Source: Hydractinia symbiolongicarpus
Lineage: Eukaryota; Cnidaria; Hydrozoa; Anthoathecata; Hydractiniidae
Assembly: GCF_029227915.1 (NCBI RefSeq)
Contig: NC_079883.1
Span: 26,596,001-26,660,000, forward strand
DNA length: 64,000 nucleotides
Direction: 5' to 3'
Shown here: positions 1 through 11,400 of the stretch, piece after piece
Position numbering within the stretch: the first letter of the stretch is position 1
How the letters are laid out: every line of letters begins with the position of its first letter
Notes under the pieces: model-generated
Databases searched by the model: none
The model's input: the letters and a program-made list of their open reading frames with translations, nothing else
Told to the model about the DNA's origin: nothing
Made by a program: the position numbers and the translations under genes

Positions 1-1
1 G

Positions 2-3000
2 GCGAATAACTTAACTAACATAGAAACATTGCGTAATGTATTTGACAACGTTGAGACACAAGTGAGAAGTCTGGAAAATTTAGATGTCACGTCTGAAAAT
101 TATGGTCCGCTATTAATACCGGTACTTATGTCGAAACTTCCAGAAGAGCTTAATTTAATTATTAGTCGTCAATTTAACGACAAAGATTGCTGGGATATGA
201 AGTTAGTTTTAAGAGCGTTAAAATCGGAGATCGAAGTTCGTGAGAAATCTGCATATTCTTTACAACAGCCACACGATAACAACCCGTTTTCATCATCGGC
301 ATTACCAGTTCACTATTCACATCAATCGAACCGTGATCTTCCGCACAATCAGTATCAGAACAATCAGCATAATTATCGCAATCATCAGAATAATCAGAAT
401 AATTATAGATGCATATTTTGTGACAAATCGCATAAATCACAGCAATGCCGAATAATCACTAATTTCGACGCAAGGAAAAACGTGTTACGTGACAAGAAGA
501 GATGTTTTGTTTGTTTGAAAGGTGGACATTTAGCCAAGTCTTGTTATTCTAAGATTAGTTGTTTAAAGTGTTCGGGTAGACACCATGTTGCTATTTGTGA
601 TAAGAAAAGGGACGTTGACCAAGGTCGTAGAGATAAGGATGGAACCGAACAAGAAAAACCAGAAAATGTTGCTGGTGCCACTTCGTTGGTTACAATTTCA
701 AATTCGCTCGACATTCCGAGTTCCGTTATGTTGCAAACCGCTAAAGTTAAAGTTGTTAATACTACTGATCCTTCAAAAATTGAGAACACGAGAATTTTGT
801 TCGATAACTGTTCCCAATTAAGTTACATATCGCCCGAGTTATGTGAAAAATTGCAATTAAAGGTTGTTGGTAAGCGTGAGATTTGCATCCGTATTTTTGG
901 TAAACATTCGTTCAAAGAAACTTTAGATAGGGTGCAGTTTTCAGTGATCGGTTTAGATGGAGATAAAATCAACGTTGATTGTTATTTGAAAAATATTTGT
1001 CATCCTTTAACAGGACAGAATTTTAACGATTGTTTGAAGTATAAACACTTGAAAGACTTACGTTTAGCTGACAGTAACTGTAATAATAGAGATTTGAAGG
1101 TGGATGTCTTGTTGGGTGCTGATAATTATTGGAAATTTTTTGATGGTGGTATAGTTCGGGGTGAGGATGGGCCAGTTGCTTTAAATTCAAAGGTTGGATA
1201 CATTGTAAGTGGACGCATAGGGTCGAGTGAAGGTAGTAGAAGTGCAGTCTTGGTAGCAAACGTATTGAAGATTGGGGCTGAGTTTGTCGAAGATAAGTTG
1301 GATAATCAGTTGGAAAAGTTTTGGTCCTTCGAAAACGCTGGTATCGAGGAACAACCAGCTGTTGAAAATTTTTGTGAAAATGTTAAATTCAGCGCGCAGA
1401 CTAAACGTTACGAGGTGCGGCTGCCTTTTAAGGATGATCACGATGTGCTCCCTGATAATTATTGTGTTTCTTCAAAGAGACTTGAATCATTGAGGCATAA
1501 ATTGAAAAATAATCCCGAATTATTGCGTAATTATAACAGTATCCTCAAAGAACAGCTTGAACAAGGTATCATTGAAAGAGTTACCAACGACGATTGTACC
1601 AAAAGACAAGTTCACTATTTACCACACCGACCAGTCATTCGTGATGATAAACCAAGCACCAAAGTACGCATGGTATTCGATGCAAGTTCAAAATCGGTGG
1701 GACTGTCTTCATTAAATGATTGTTTGTATGCTGGACCATCTTTAACGGAGCCTTTATATAACGTTTTATTGCGCTTTCGATCTCACAAAGTAGCCTTCAT
1801 TGCTGATATCGAGAAGGCATTTTTACAAATTAGCTTACATCCAACCGATCGTGATTTTGTTCGTTTTATTTGGTTTAAAGATTTACATAATTTATCAGAA
1901 CAAAACATTGAAACTGCAGAAATTGGTATTTATAGATTGAGTAGAGTATTGTTTGGTGTAAGTTCGTCACCATTCCTCCTTAGTGCCACTCTTATTAAGC
2001 ATGCTGAATCGTTTAATCATGTTGATCCTTTGTTTGTACAGAAGTTATTGAGTTCACTTCACGTTGATGATCTAACTTCCGGTGGCGCTACTGTTAATGC
2101 AGCACATGATTTTTACCAGAAATGTAAACAACGTCTCGCTGAAGCAAATTTCAATCTGCATAAATTTCATTCGAATTCCGAAGAGTTGGAACAATTAGTT
2201 ACCAAACCCCATGTTGCTCATACCGGACATGTTACCAAAGTTCTTGGTGTTTTGTGGGATAAAAAGAAAGATTCGCTCTTATTCACATTCGACGACATTT
2301 TATCGTTAGCGAAGGACATACCGACAAAACGACAATTGATTAAATTTACCGCTTCCATTTATGACCCTCTTGGTCTTATTAACCCTATTGTTATGCGATT
2401 AAAAACATTGTTTCAAAAAACCTGTGTAGGTAAAATTGGTTGGGACATCGAGTTGAGTGGACAGGTTTTGGACGAGTGGCGAGTTACGTACAATGATTTT
2501 AAAAGTTTTTCACATTTGAATGTACCACGATGTTACGATGGCGGGAATATTGTTGATGTACAATTGCATGGTTTTTCTGATGCTTCTTTGAAAGGTTACG
2601 GTGCGTGTGTTTATTTGAGGTTCGAACATGCTGATGGTAGTTTTTTTACGAAGTTAGTGACGTCTAAGTCGAGAATCGCGCCAATTAAACCGGTCACGAT
2701 ACCTCGATTGGAGCTGTATGGTGCAGTGATGTTAGCGAAGCTGGTGAAGTATGTTCGTGATGAGTTGAGTTTGGTTTATGATATTTCTGTGACACGGTGT
2801 TGGATTGATTCGTCTATTGTTTTATATTGGATTAAAAATGTTAATAAGAAGTATGAGGTGGTTGTCGAACGGCGAGTTGGTATCATTCGTGATTTAGTTT
2901 CACCGGACAGTTGGTTTCATGTGGAGTCAAAGGCAAATCCTGCGGATATTTTGTCGAGAGGTTGTTTGGTATCTGAGTTGGTGAACAATAACTTATGGTT

Positions 3001-4642
3001 TTCAGGACCTGATTTCTTGCGCGACACTAACATCTCAGCTTCGAGTTTTAATTTCAGTAATTTCAAGGTTGATGATTCGACTTGTTTAATTGTTGGTAAC
3101 GACGAATCAGAGGAGAGCACCGAAGAAGAAATTGATTTAAATTTTATGAACATTGCACGATATTCTAATTACACACGTTTATTGCGAATTACCGCATTGG
3201 TTTTACGATTTGTTGGAAACCTCAGAAAAAAGCGTCGTAAGGAAGAATTGGTTTTACATACATTTGTTACAAAGGACGAGCAGTTGCATGCAGAAAAACT
3301 GTGGATTAAATATGCGCAAAAAGATATAATTCAACTTCCGAGTTACAAGCAGTTACAAAAAGATTTACGATTTCAAAATATTGATGGTATTATTCGTTGT
3401 AAGGGACGCTTAGAAAACGCTCCTTTAGACTTTGATACTAAGTTTCCGATATTTTTACCGAAAAAAAATCCTTTAACTAGGCTAGTCATTTTGCATTATC
3501 ATGTTCAAGTTTTGCATAATGGTTTGAAAGAAACACTTAATGCCATCAGATCGAAATTTTGGATTCCAAAAGCACGAAATTACATAAAGCAGTTAATCCG
3601 ACAGTGCTATTTATGTCGTTATTATGAAGGGAAATCTTATGCGTATCCTGTTTCACCAGCATTACCGAAATCACGACTATCCAATCATCATCCGTTTAAA
3701 CATACTGGTCTCGACTATGCCGGACCTTTATATGTTCGAAATGTTTATCATGGTGGAAGTATGTATAAAGCTTGGGTGTTCTTATTTACTTGTACCAGTA
3801 CCAGAGCTTTACATTTGGATTTAGTTCCTGATGCTTCGTCTTCAGGTTGTATTCGTAGTCTTCGCCGATTTTTCAGTGAACGAGGTATTCCCTCTGAAAT
3901 TATTTCTGATAATGGTAGTCAATTCATTGCCGAAGATACGCAACGATTTTCGTCAAATCGAGGAATTAAATGGCATTTTAATTTAGAAGCCGCTCCTTGG
4001 TGGGGAGGGATGTTCGAAAGACTTGTAAGATCCGTTAAACGTTGTTTAAAGAAGACTTTACACAATACCAGATTATCGTATGAAGAACTACTGACTGTTC
4101 TAGCTGAAATTCAAGCAGTTATTAATAACAGACCGCTGACATTTTTGTATGAAAACATAGGTGAGCAACCATTAACACCTAACCATTTATTATTTGGGAG
4201 AAAAATTAATTTGGAAGCCTCACATATTGATAGCGATGAAAATGAAAAAGATTTGTGTCAACGTTATGATCATTTGCAACGTATCATAAACCACTATTGG
4301 AATCGATGGAAATGCGAATATTTGACAGAGTTACGCGAATATCACAGAGTTGGCAAATCACGTGGTGAAACTTCTATTCGAATCAACGATGTTGTTTTAA
4401 TTGAGGAAGCAAAGCAACCGAGACAAAATTGGAAAATGGGAGTCGTTGAAGAGTTCGTACCATCACGTGACGGCAAGAAACGCGGAGCTGTCGTTAGATA
4501 TGTTCTCAATGGAAACACACATACAATAAGAAGACCGATAAACAAACTTTATCCTGTTGAATTAGCGAAAGACGAAGCTGAAAAGAAAGAAGAAGTAAAT
4601 ATCACATTCATTGACGAAAATGATATCATAACGAACATTTAA
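2..4642 (+). CDS. BEL/Pao retrotransposon gag-pol polyprotein, 5' partial
   Basis: Uninterrupted frame of about 1546 codons, open to the left edge of the window, so the true start lies outside it. Order of domains: a gag-like N-terminal helical segment; three zinc knuckles of CX2CX4HX4C type (about nt 410-600); an aspartic-protease region with the FDNCSQ motif near nt 800; reverse transcriptase with ADIEKAF and the catalytic VDD at nt 2063-2071; RNase H beginning around GFSDASLKGYG; integrase with an HHCC-type zinc region, then a DDE core with Asp at 3713, Asp at 3908 and Glu at 4015; and a C-terminal module ending near RPINKLYPVE. The protease-RT-RNaseH-integrase order and the VDD active site are typical of the Pao superfamily. 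No stop or frameshift is seen, which suggests a young copy. The element makes its own cDNA and integrates it; no host role is implied. Confidence 0.95.
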   Translation, partial: ANNLTNIETLRNVFDNVETQVRSLENLDVTSENYGPLLIPVLMSKLPEELNLIISRQFNDKDCWDMKLVLRALKSEIEVREKSAYSLQQPHDNNPFSSSALPVHYSHQSNRDLPHNQYQNNQHNYRNHQNNQNNYRCIFCDKSHKSQQCRIITNFDARKNVLRDKKRCFVCLKGGHLAKSCYSKISCLKCSGRHHVAICDKKRDVDQGRRDKDGTEQEKPENVAGATSLVTISNSLDIPSSVMLQTAKVKVVNTTDPSKIENTRILFDNCSQLSYISPELCEKLQLKVVGKREICIRIFGKHSFKETLDRVQFSVIGLDGDKINVDCYLKNICHPLTGQNFNDCLKYKHLKDLRLADSNCNNRDLKVDVLLGADNYWKFFDGGIVRGEDGPVALNSKVGYIVSGRIGSSEGSRSAVLVANVLKIGAEFVEDKLDNQLEKFWSFENAGIEEQPAVENFCENVKFSAQTKRYEVRLPFKDDHDVLPDNYCVSSKRLESLRHKLKNNPELLRNYNSILKEQLEQGIIERVTNDDCTKRQVHYLPHRPVIRDDKPSTKVRMVFDASSKSVGLSSLNDCLYAGPSLTEPLYNVLLRFRSHKVAFIADIEKAFLQISLHPTDRDFVRFIWFKDLHNLSEQNIETAEIGIYRLSRVLFGVSSSPFLLSATLIKHAESFNHVDPLFVQKLLSSLHVDDLTSGGATVNAAHDFYQKCKQRLAEANFNLHKFHSNSEELEQLVTKPHVAHTGHVTKVLGVLWDKKKDSLLFTFDDILSLAKDIPTKRQLIKFTASIYDPLGLINPIVMRLKTLFQKTCVGKIGWDIELSGQVLDEWRVTYNDFKSFSHLNVPRCYDGGNIVDVQLHGFSDASLKGYGACVYLRFEHADGSFFTKLVTSKSRIAPIKPVTIPRLELYGAVMLAKLVKYVRDELSLVYDISVTRCWIDSSIVLYWIKNVNKKYEVVVERRVGIIRDLVSPDSWFHVESKANPADILSRGCLVSELVNNNLWFSGPDFLRDTNISASSFNFSNFKVDDSTCLIVGNDESEESTEEEIDLNFMNIARYSNYTRLLRITALVLRFVGNLRKKRRKEELVLHTFVTKDEQLHAEKLWIKYAQKDIIQLPSYKQLQKDLRFQNIDGIIRCKGRLENAPLDFDTKFPIFLPKKNPLTRLVILHYHVQVLHNGLKETLNAIRSKFWIPKARNYIKQLIRQCYLCRYYEGKSYAYPVSPALPKSRLSNHHPFKHTGLDYAGPLYVRNVYHGGSMYKAWVFLFTCTSTRALHLDLVPDASSSGCIRSLRRFFSERGIPSEIISDNGSQFIAEDTQRFSSNRGIKWHFNLEAAPWWGGMFERLVRSVKRCLKKTLHNTRLSYEELLTVLAEIQAVINNRPLTFLYENIGEQPLTPNHLLFGRKINLEASHIDSDENEKDLCQRYDHLQRIINHYWNRWKCEYLTELREYHRVGKSRGETSIRINDVVLIEEAKQPRQNWKMGVVEEFVPSRDGKKRGAVVRYVLNGNTHTIRRPINKLYPVELAKDEAEKKEEVNITFIDENDIITNI

Positions 4643-4729
4643 ATAAGAAACATAAAGACATTATGTTATACATTTGTTGACACTTTTATAGTTCATCACG
4701 TATTTGTTATATATAAGATATTTAGGCAG

Positions 4730-4742
4730 CTAGGGGGGAGGA
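4730..4742 (+). other. Polypurine tract of the BEL/Pao element
   Basis: A purine run (AGGGGGGAGGA) lies immediately before the TG that opens the putative 3' LTR. In LTR retrotransposons this primes plus-strand DNA synthesis. Confidence 0.7.
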
Positions 4743-4902
4743 TGTGGTTACCATATTTGTTTATATCTTCCCCAGTCCTCTAGCTGCTCTTATTATGTAT
4801 TTATATTCTCGCACATGTTAGTTTAGATTTCGTTCTTTAAAAATATAGTCACGTTTTAAAATAAAGTTTTATTTGTATCCGAATTTATCTGGAAATTCAA
4901 CA
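4743..4902 (+). repeat. 3' LTR of the BEL/Pao element (approximate)
   Basis: The segment begins TGTGG right after the polypurine tract, contains AATAAA at 4860-4865, and ends at a CA near 4901-4902. The 5' LTR lies outside the window, so the right boundary and target-site duplication cannot be checked against a second copy. Confidence 0.55.
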
Positions 4903-4952
4903 GCCACAACCAAAATACATTCAATCAAATCCGTAAGCATTTATCGTAAGCA

Positions 4953-5897
4953 TTGATGCCGTGGCTGCATTTAAGACGAGAGGTTGTTCAGGGCCTTCTG
5001 GGCTGGACCGTGACGGTGGAGGAGAATGTGTACATAGATTTGCGGCAAAACTGTTCTACCGATTTATTGAAAGCATTTGTTAATGTAATCAGGAAACATT
5101 ATACAACAAATGAGCAAACTGAATCACTGGAGGCTTTTCTATCCTGCTGGTTAATTCCCCTTGGCAATTAACCTTGTTTGAAGCCGATTGGTGTTGGTAC
5201 AATTTTACAACGAATTGCTTGAAAAGTTATTGGTTCTTTGTAGGTGCGGGCTGGATAGGAAGATGGATGTGAAGCTGCCATACACGCAACGCGAGATGTC
5301 TTCAAAGAAAAGGAAACAAAAGCAGTTTTGGTAATTGATGTTGCTAATCCATTCTATGTAATGAACAGAAAGATGTTTCTGCATAACGTTGCTGTGGTAT
5401 GTTTTTCAATGGCTATTCATGTAAAAAATTGTTGTAGCTGCTTTACCATGTTTTGTATTTGTCAACGGTGGTGTTGAAGTAAAATCTTAAGAAGGTGCGA
5501 CTCGAGGTAACCCGATAACCATAGCAATATACATAGTTGCAGTTATACCATTGATGATGGTAATTTTCAAAAAAACCGGATAAATTACCTATTACTTCAA
5601 CAAAAATGTTAGCATATGCTACGAATTTTCGGTTGCTTGATTTATCAAAATTTGTTATTCTGGTGGAGAAAGTTGTCCGAACTCGGCCCGGACTTTGACT
5701 ATTTTCCTAAAGCTAGTAAATCGTGGCTTATTGTGAAAACTGAATTTCAATGTAAAGTAAGTAAAATTTTCGTAAAAAGTAACATCAACAATGCAGAAGG
5801 AAAAAGGCACCTTGAAGCTTTAATTGGTTCAAGAATCTTCAAAGGTAGATATGTTTTGGAAAATATTGCAGATTGGATTAATTATAAAAGTAATTAA
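4953..5897 (+). pseudogene. Decayed reverse transcriptase (retroelement relic)
   Basis: Several frames together give the blocks of one reverse transcriptase. WLIPL is followed, after a stop, by KPIGVG (nt 5148-5195). A motif-A-like block VIDVANPFYVMN lies near 5330. A motif-B-like block EGATRGNP lies near 5495, after an in-frame stop. The segment that should hold motif C reads YATN near 5615 instead of Y-x-D-D. The C-terminal block LSELGPDFDYFPKASKSW continues to WINYKSN (5616-5897). At least two stops and two frame changes make it inactive. From memory this RT type is common in cnidarian genomes; I cannot name its superfamily with confidence. It lies about 50 bp from the BEL LTR and has no visible boundaries of its own. 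Confidence 0.75.
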
Positions 5898-8322
5898 TTA
5901 TAAAAGTCATATGATATCAGCGTATAGAAATATGACTGATATTTTTGCTTATTTTTTGTCTAGCAGAACAAATAAGTTTGAAGCAAGGGGATAAAGTATC
6001 AGTTTAGTAAAAAAGTCAATAAGTACGGCTCGTACCCCCAACCCGGATTTTTGCCCAGATTATACGTCCGTAGAAGGAGGAGTATGCTGTAAACAAGAAA
6101 CGGTAGTCGGCATTTTTGACACCTATATTTTACTAATTATGGTACAAATAATTATTCAATTGTTTTGTAATTTTGCTTTTAGTACTATTTTTATTGTCTT
6201 TTAACATCCGTTTGAGTTACAATGGTTGTATATATATTCGTACTAACATGTCTTAAGCGATATTTCTCCGCTGTTACTAGGTTGCATCGCTTTTAACAGT
6301 GAAACGATAGTATTAACATTGTTTTTGTCTTTTAAAATAATTTATTGGTAATCGACTTTACTTGTGTATTTTAAGCTTTTTTGTTGCTCCGCTTTACCTC
6401 CAGATTTGAGCTGAATTGGAAAGCTCCTGTGCCTTTTTCTGAATAATTTCAAGTAATTTGAACATTCACAACGCGCTGAGCCGTGTTCTATATTATTGTT
6501 TTTTTTAAGAAGATTTAAGAATACGAAATTATCAATTCATGGTATATATGCTTTTCTTCAGATAATGTGTAGATTAAAGGTAAGGTTTCTAACACATAAG
6601 GTAACTTGCTCGCTGACTAAATCAGCTATAGGAAAACCTGCAGGTGGGCGGAAGAAGCAAATAGCTATGGTGTAACGGTCAGCCCGACCGACCGTTTTTA
6701 ATCAGATGTTTTTATTTATTAAGTCGGTAACCTGCTACAGTAATTAAACTATACCCACTTGTGCTATCAAACCGACAACAATGTATTTCGCTCTGAGAAT
6801 GAGTTGTGCGTAGGCTCTCCCTCAGAACAAAGTTTAAAATGACTTAGAAACGGTCATTTAAGCAGAGCTCAAAGGGTGCCTAAGAAGCACACGTCCTCCA
6901 AAAGGTGTGGGCGTCTTAGAAACTATTTGTCACTTGAAATATACTTAGGCCAAACTGATTTAAGGAACATATCTGCTTCTGAACAATAAAAACGCATTAT
7001 GGACAGCTCAGAATTACCAGACTATTTCTTTTTCTTATGACTAACATCTAAGGCAGTGTTGGAAGCAAAATTGTATGCATTAATCAGTTCATATTGCTTG
7101 CAACAAAGTGAATGGCTGTATACTTGTTTATGTTGAAATACATGGTGACAAAAGTATCAGCTGTGTCTATGTTCAGGGCAAAATTATATATATCATCTAT
7201 TATAAATACTAAAATTCAAAAAAAATTTTAAAAAAGTGGGCAAAAAAATTAGCCGGCAAAAATAAAAAGTCGGTAAAAATATTAGTCACTTGGACAAAAT
7301 TTAGTCACCTTTTGCCGATTAATTTTTGAATTTAATCACTCATAAAGAATGATTACATATAACTAATAAAAAGTAAGGAAACTAATAAAAAGGAAGAAAA
7401 AACAGCAAAAAGGATGTCGGAAAAAAAGTCGGAAAAAGAGTTAGATCGGAAAAAAAAATGTCGGCAAAAAGAGTTAGGTTAGAAAAAAAAAGTTGGAAAA
7501 AATTTTAGTTGGCAAAAAATATCAGTCACTTAGCAAAATTTTGTAACTTTTTGCCGACTTTTCTTTTACCGATAAGGTATATCGTAGAGAAACAAGAAGC
7601 GCTAGGGACAAGTATAAGATAGTAATTTGGTTTGCATATCCACAGGAAGTTATTCTGAAAAATAAACAATGCCAAACAACTGTATTTGCTTTGCCGAAGT
7701 AACAATAAGTTTATCATTAATCTTGTATATGTTAGTTTTTGAAAAAAGATACTACACCTTTAATGCTGTATTGCTATAAGTGCTCCACTGGGTTTGTGAC
7801 ACATTATATACTTCCCCTAAGTTTTCAACCTGGACAATACAATAACCATACCGGCAATATATCACTTCGTATTATAGCTTCAAAAAAAGAAACCTGAAAT
7901 TATACAGAAATTTATTATCAAAAATGGGTTTCTGTTCGCTGTCACAACACTTTTGATGCCTTACATATCTAGATAGCTATATACTCATATGTGACCCCAC
8001 CATCATTACACCCTAAAGGGTTTTCTGTTCTTTAATTATTATTGCAAGTCTTGTGAATCCAATGAAAGAATTGTTTAAAACTTCCTATCCTTTCACTTGC
8101 ACTACTCATGGCATTTCTTTGCATAGTCTTCAGTTCCAAGTGATGATTCCTTAGCTTCATAAGAGTTCCGTTGTCGTTTTCACAAGTTTCAGCGCAATCA
8201 AATACCATGGAAAACGTCGCGAAACCCTGGGATCTTTTGACAAAAAGCGGTTCTCACTTATTATTTTCAGTTTTTTGCTGCTGATATCAGCATATTTTAG
8301 CCCTATGCAAAATAAAATCTAT
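5898..8322. other. AT-rich non-coding stretch
   Basis: No recognisable gene. The longest frames are short, low-complexity and without family signatures. The only structure I see is the degenerate short repeat cluster at 7230-7560, listed separately. Confidence 0.6.
7230..7560. repeat. Degenerate GTCGGCAAAAA / TTTTTGCCGACT repeat cluster
   Basis: Variants of the unit (A)GTCGGCAAAAA recur about six times, with inverted partners TTTTGCCGATT near 7312 and TTTTTGCCGACTT near 7545. The pairs enclose similar cores containing AGTCACTT and CAAAATT, so two small foldbacks of about 60-90 bp can be drawn. This suggests decayed copies of a short inverted-repeat element. Confidence 0.5.
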
Positions 8323-8355
8323 GCACGAATAATCTGTGACGTCATCAGCATAAAT
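8323..8355 (+). repeat. Left inverted repeat flanking the Polinton-like composite
   Basis: 33 nt starting GCACGAATAATCTG and containing TGACGTCATCA. The reverse complement of 24439-24471 matches it with 4 mismatches and no gap. The two copies face each other across about 16.1 kb, the size of a Polinton. Only this core is clearly conserved, so it may be the surviving inner part of longer terminal repeats. Confidence 0.6.
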
Positions 8356-8477
8356 TTATAATTTATATTAATTTTGCGCAAAACTTCAACGGCATCCTAC
8401 AAATCTTCCCGATAATCTTCCCGATAAAAAAAATCTGTATATAATAAAAGAGAAAAATAGGTTTTTTCAGAAATGCA

Positions 8478-11400
8478 ATGACAAAATTATACAACGCTGT
8501 ATCAGCGTCAGTGACAGCCACTTCCAATGCTCTAACTGCTCGGTTAAAAAGTGTGCGGGATACTATTACTCATTATTACAAATAAGCAAAGAACAACTTT
8601 CGAGAGGAACGACGCTTCAAGATGAGGTCGAGCAGGAAGCACATGAGAATTACTACAGCTTGGAGGATATACAAGACGAATATAAGGGAATCGAAGATAT
8701 CAAACACCTATTTCCACGAAAAAAGAAGCAGCCCATGGATTTAGAAGGAATCGAAGAAATTCGGTATATACTTGATGAAAATGATATACAAAGGCTGCAG
8801 GATGAGAATCGTGTCAAAATCAACCACTTACGAGTGCTATCATGGACAAAATCACCCCTTATATAGACATGCGAGTAAATGTTTATAGTTTCAGCTGCAA
8901 CATTCACCAAGGTGGAGGTGGTGTATCTCTCTATCACAAAAACTAAGAGCTCTAAGTATTTATCAAGCATCGCAGAGATCGAAACCTTCATAGAGAAATG
9001 TGAGATGAAGCGTCTCGACATGGAGAATGGTGAGTTCTGGAGCAAAGCATACTTGCCGGCGGTGAGAACTATAGAGACCCCAGGAGCATACGAAGGGAAA
9101 ATTGTCTTCAATCATGTACAGATCAAGATCATAAGCACGCGTTAGCTTCTGCTGGGATGCGGACCTCTGCCAGACTGGCTGCGAAAGAAGGGATGTATCT
9201 ATGCTATGGATAAAAAACGGAAGAACGGACAATCTATGCTTCTGTGGATGTTTGGCAGAGGTTTAATATAGAACGTTGAACAAAGTTCTTTACAAGGCCA
9301 GCTCTTGCGTTAGCTCGAGGGTACTACAAGAACTGCAAGCTAAAGCGTGAGAACGTCCGCCCTACAAAGCTTTTGGATCTGGAAGGTATCGCAAAACACT
9401 TTAAAATCAACATCAAAGTGTATGAGCCTAAGTCAGACAACGAGAAAGCACCATGGCGGCTCCTCTATGGTCGGAAACAGCATAAGAAAGGGCTTGATGA
9501 CATTACTATTGGAATATTAGAAGGCCACTGCTTTTACATTAAAATATCAAGGTGTTGGCAAAAACGCTGGAGTGTGAGGTATACGGTTAACTTTTCACAC
9601 AAACTTGCCATCTCACGCGGCATAAGAAGAACGAATGTAAAGGGGTCAAGACAACAATCATTTGCAAAGTTGAAAAAGTGAAACGTATGTCGAGCAGGGT
9701 GGAGAAGGTATTCTATGGTGAAGGTTGTAGGTACGATGCATCTAAATGGTTAGAACATATGTCGAGGGAAACAGGAAGACATATAAATCATGCATCCTGT
9801 GGTCATGGTGGGGAACGTGTTATATGTGATGAAAACAGGAAGGAGACGGGTATGAGCCTATCACGAAGAACGTGTACGAGTACCATGGATGTAACTGGCA
9901 CGGATGCCCCTGTCAGCCAGAACCTCATACATACCGCTATGAACAGACGATGAAGGAGGATATGATATGAGAACATGGATACAATTTCGTTAGAGTATGG
10001 GGATGTGAAAATCCTCTCATGATCAGCCGACGTTTCAAAAAAAAAATCAGACCGTATTCTCACTACATCGTGTTTGATTTCGAGGCCATCTTGCCACCTT
10101 TGAATTACCAGCAAACATCTTATTTGACATACCTTTCAAGGCATATACCAGTAAGTGTAGGTATTCACGATAGTCTGAATGACAACCCAACGTTCATAGA
10201 AAACGAAGATCCTGAAAGTTTACTGAAACTCTTTGTGGAAGAACTAGAAAAGAGACGCGCTCTTATCGTCGCTGAAGTGGAAATGATATATCCGAGACCT
10301 GCAGATATCGACATGCTTCCCAAAATTACCCAGGATGCGTGGAACGAATGGGTGAATCAGGTAGCGGTGATAGGCTTCAACTTTGGAAAATATGATTTGA
10401 ACATGATCAAGCGATACTTTGTTGACCAAATTGCGAAAAACAAAAGCGAAAAGATAAAAGTAACCAACAGGGACAACAATTATATGTTCGTGACAACGCC
10501 AAAATTCAAATTCCTTGATATTATGAATTTTTGTTGTTCCTGACATGAGCTACGACAGATGGTGCAAATCTCTCAAATGTAAGCTCGAAAAGCTCGTATT
10601 CCCATACGAATGGTTAACGAGTTACGACAAATTGAACCATGCTGGACCTGTCACTAACGATGATTTTTATAGCCGATTAAACGGTAAAAATATGCTATCA
10701 CCCGAAGGTTACGAAGCTTTCTGTGCAGAGTTCTTTAATCAAAGTTGTGTGACGATGCTGGACTGGTTGCGCGAATACAACATGACAGACGTTGAACCCT
10801 TCATCAAAGCGCTTGATGAGACAAGATGGCAATATTATGGAGATGATATCGACATTTTTAAAGATGCAGTCAGTATTCCAGGCGTGTCGATGCGTTATGT
10901 GCTAAACAAAACTCTAAAACTAAACCGCAAGGTAGAGTTCTATGCACCAGGTGAACCTTGTAAGCATAAATGTGAAGAAGAGTGCTACAGCAAGACCTGC
11001 CAGGATTTTAAAAAGGTGCAGAAACATTGTACGAAATGTACAAAGAATGAGGCTTACGAGAGGTTACAAACAGGTATTGTAGAAGGTCCGGCGATCGTGT
11101 TCTCTCGGTATCGCGAGCGTGGTGTGACAGGGATCAGATCAAATGTATACAAAGACCCCAAAACGTGCATGACTATCTTGGGGCTAAATGCAAATATGAC
11201 TTCCCTTCCGGTAAGGAAAAATTGATCAAAATTGCTGAGCCCAAATCGCCGGACAGCGTTGAGGAACTAACACAAGATGTGCAAGCAGGCTCAATATTTG
11301 GGTTTGCCCAAGTTGACATTGAAGTGCCTGTGAATTTGTATAAGAAATTCTCCGAGATGTCGCCTCTGTTTGTCGTAAAAGAGATACCAGATGAAGCAAT

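Noticed and set aside
8342-8352. TGACGTCA as a CRE/ATF promoter site
   Set aside because: The match extends over 33 nt to the opposite boundary at 24439-24471, so a shared inverted repeat explains it better. TGACGTCA is also self-complementary and occurs at 17180.
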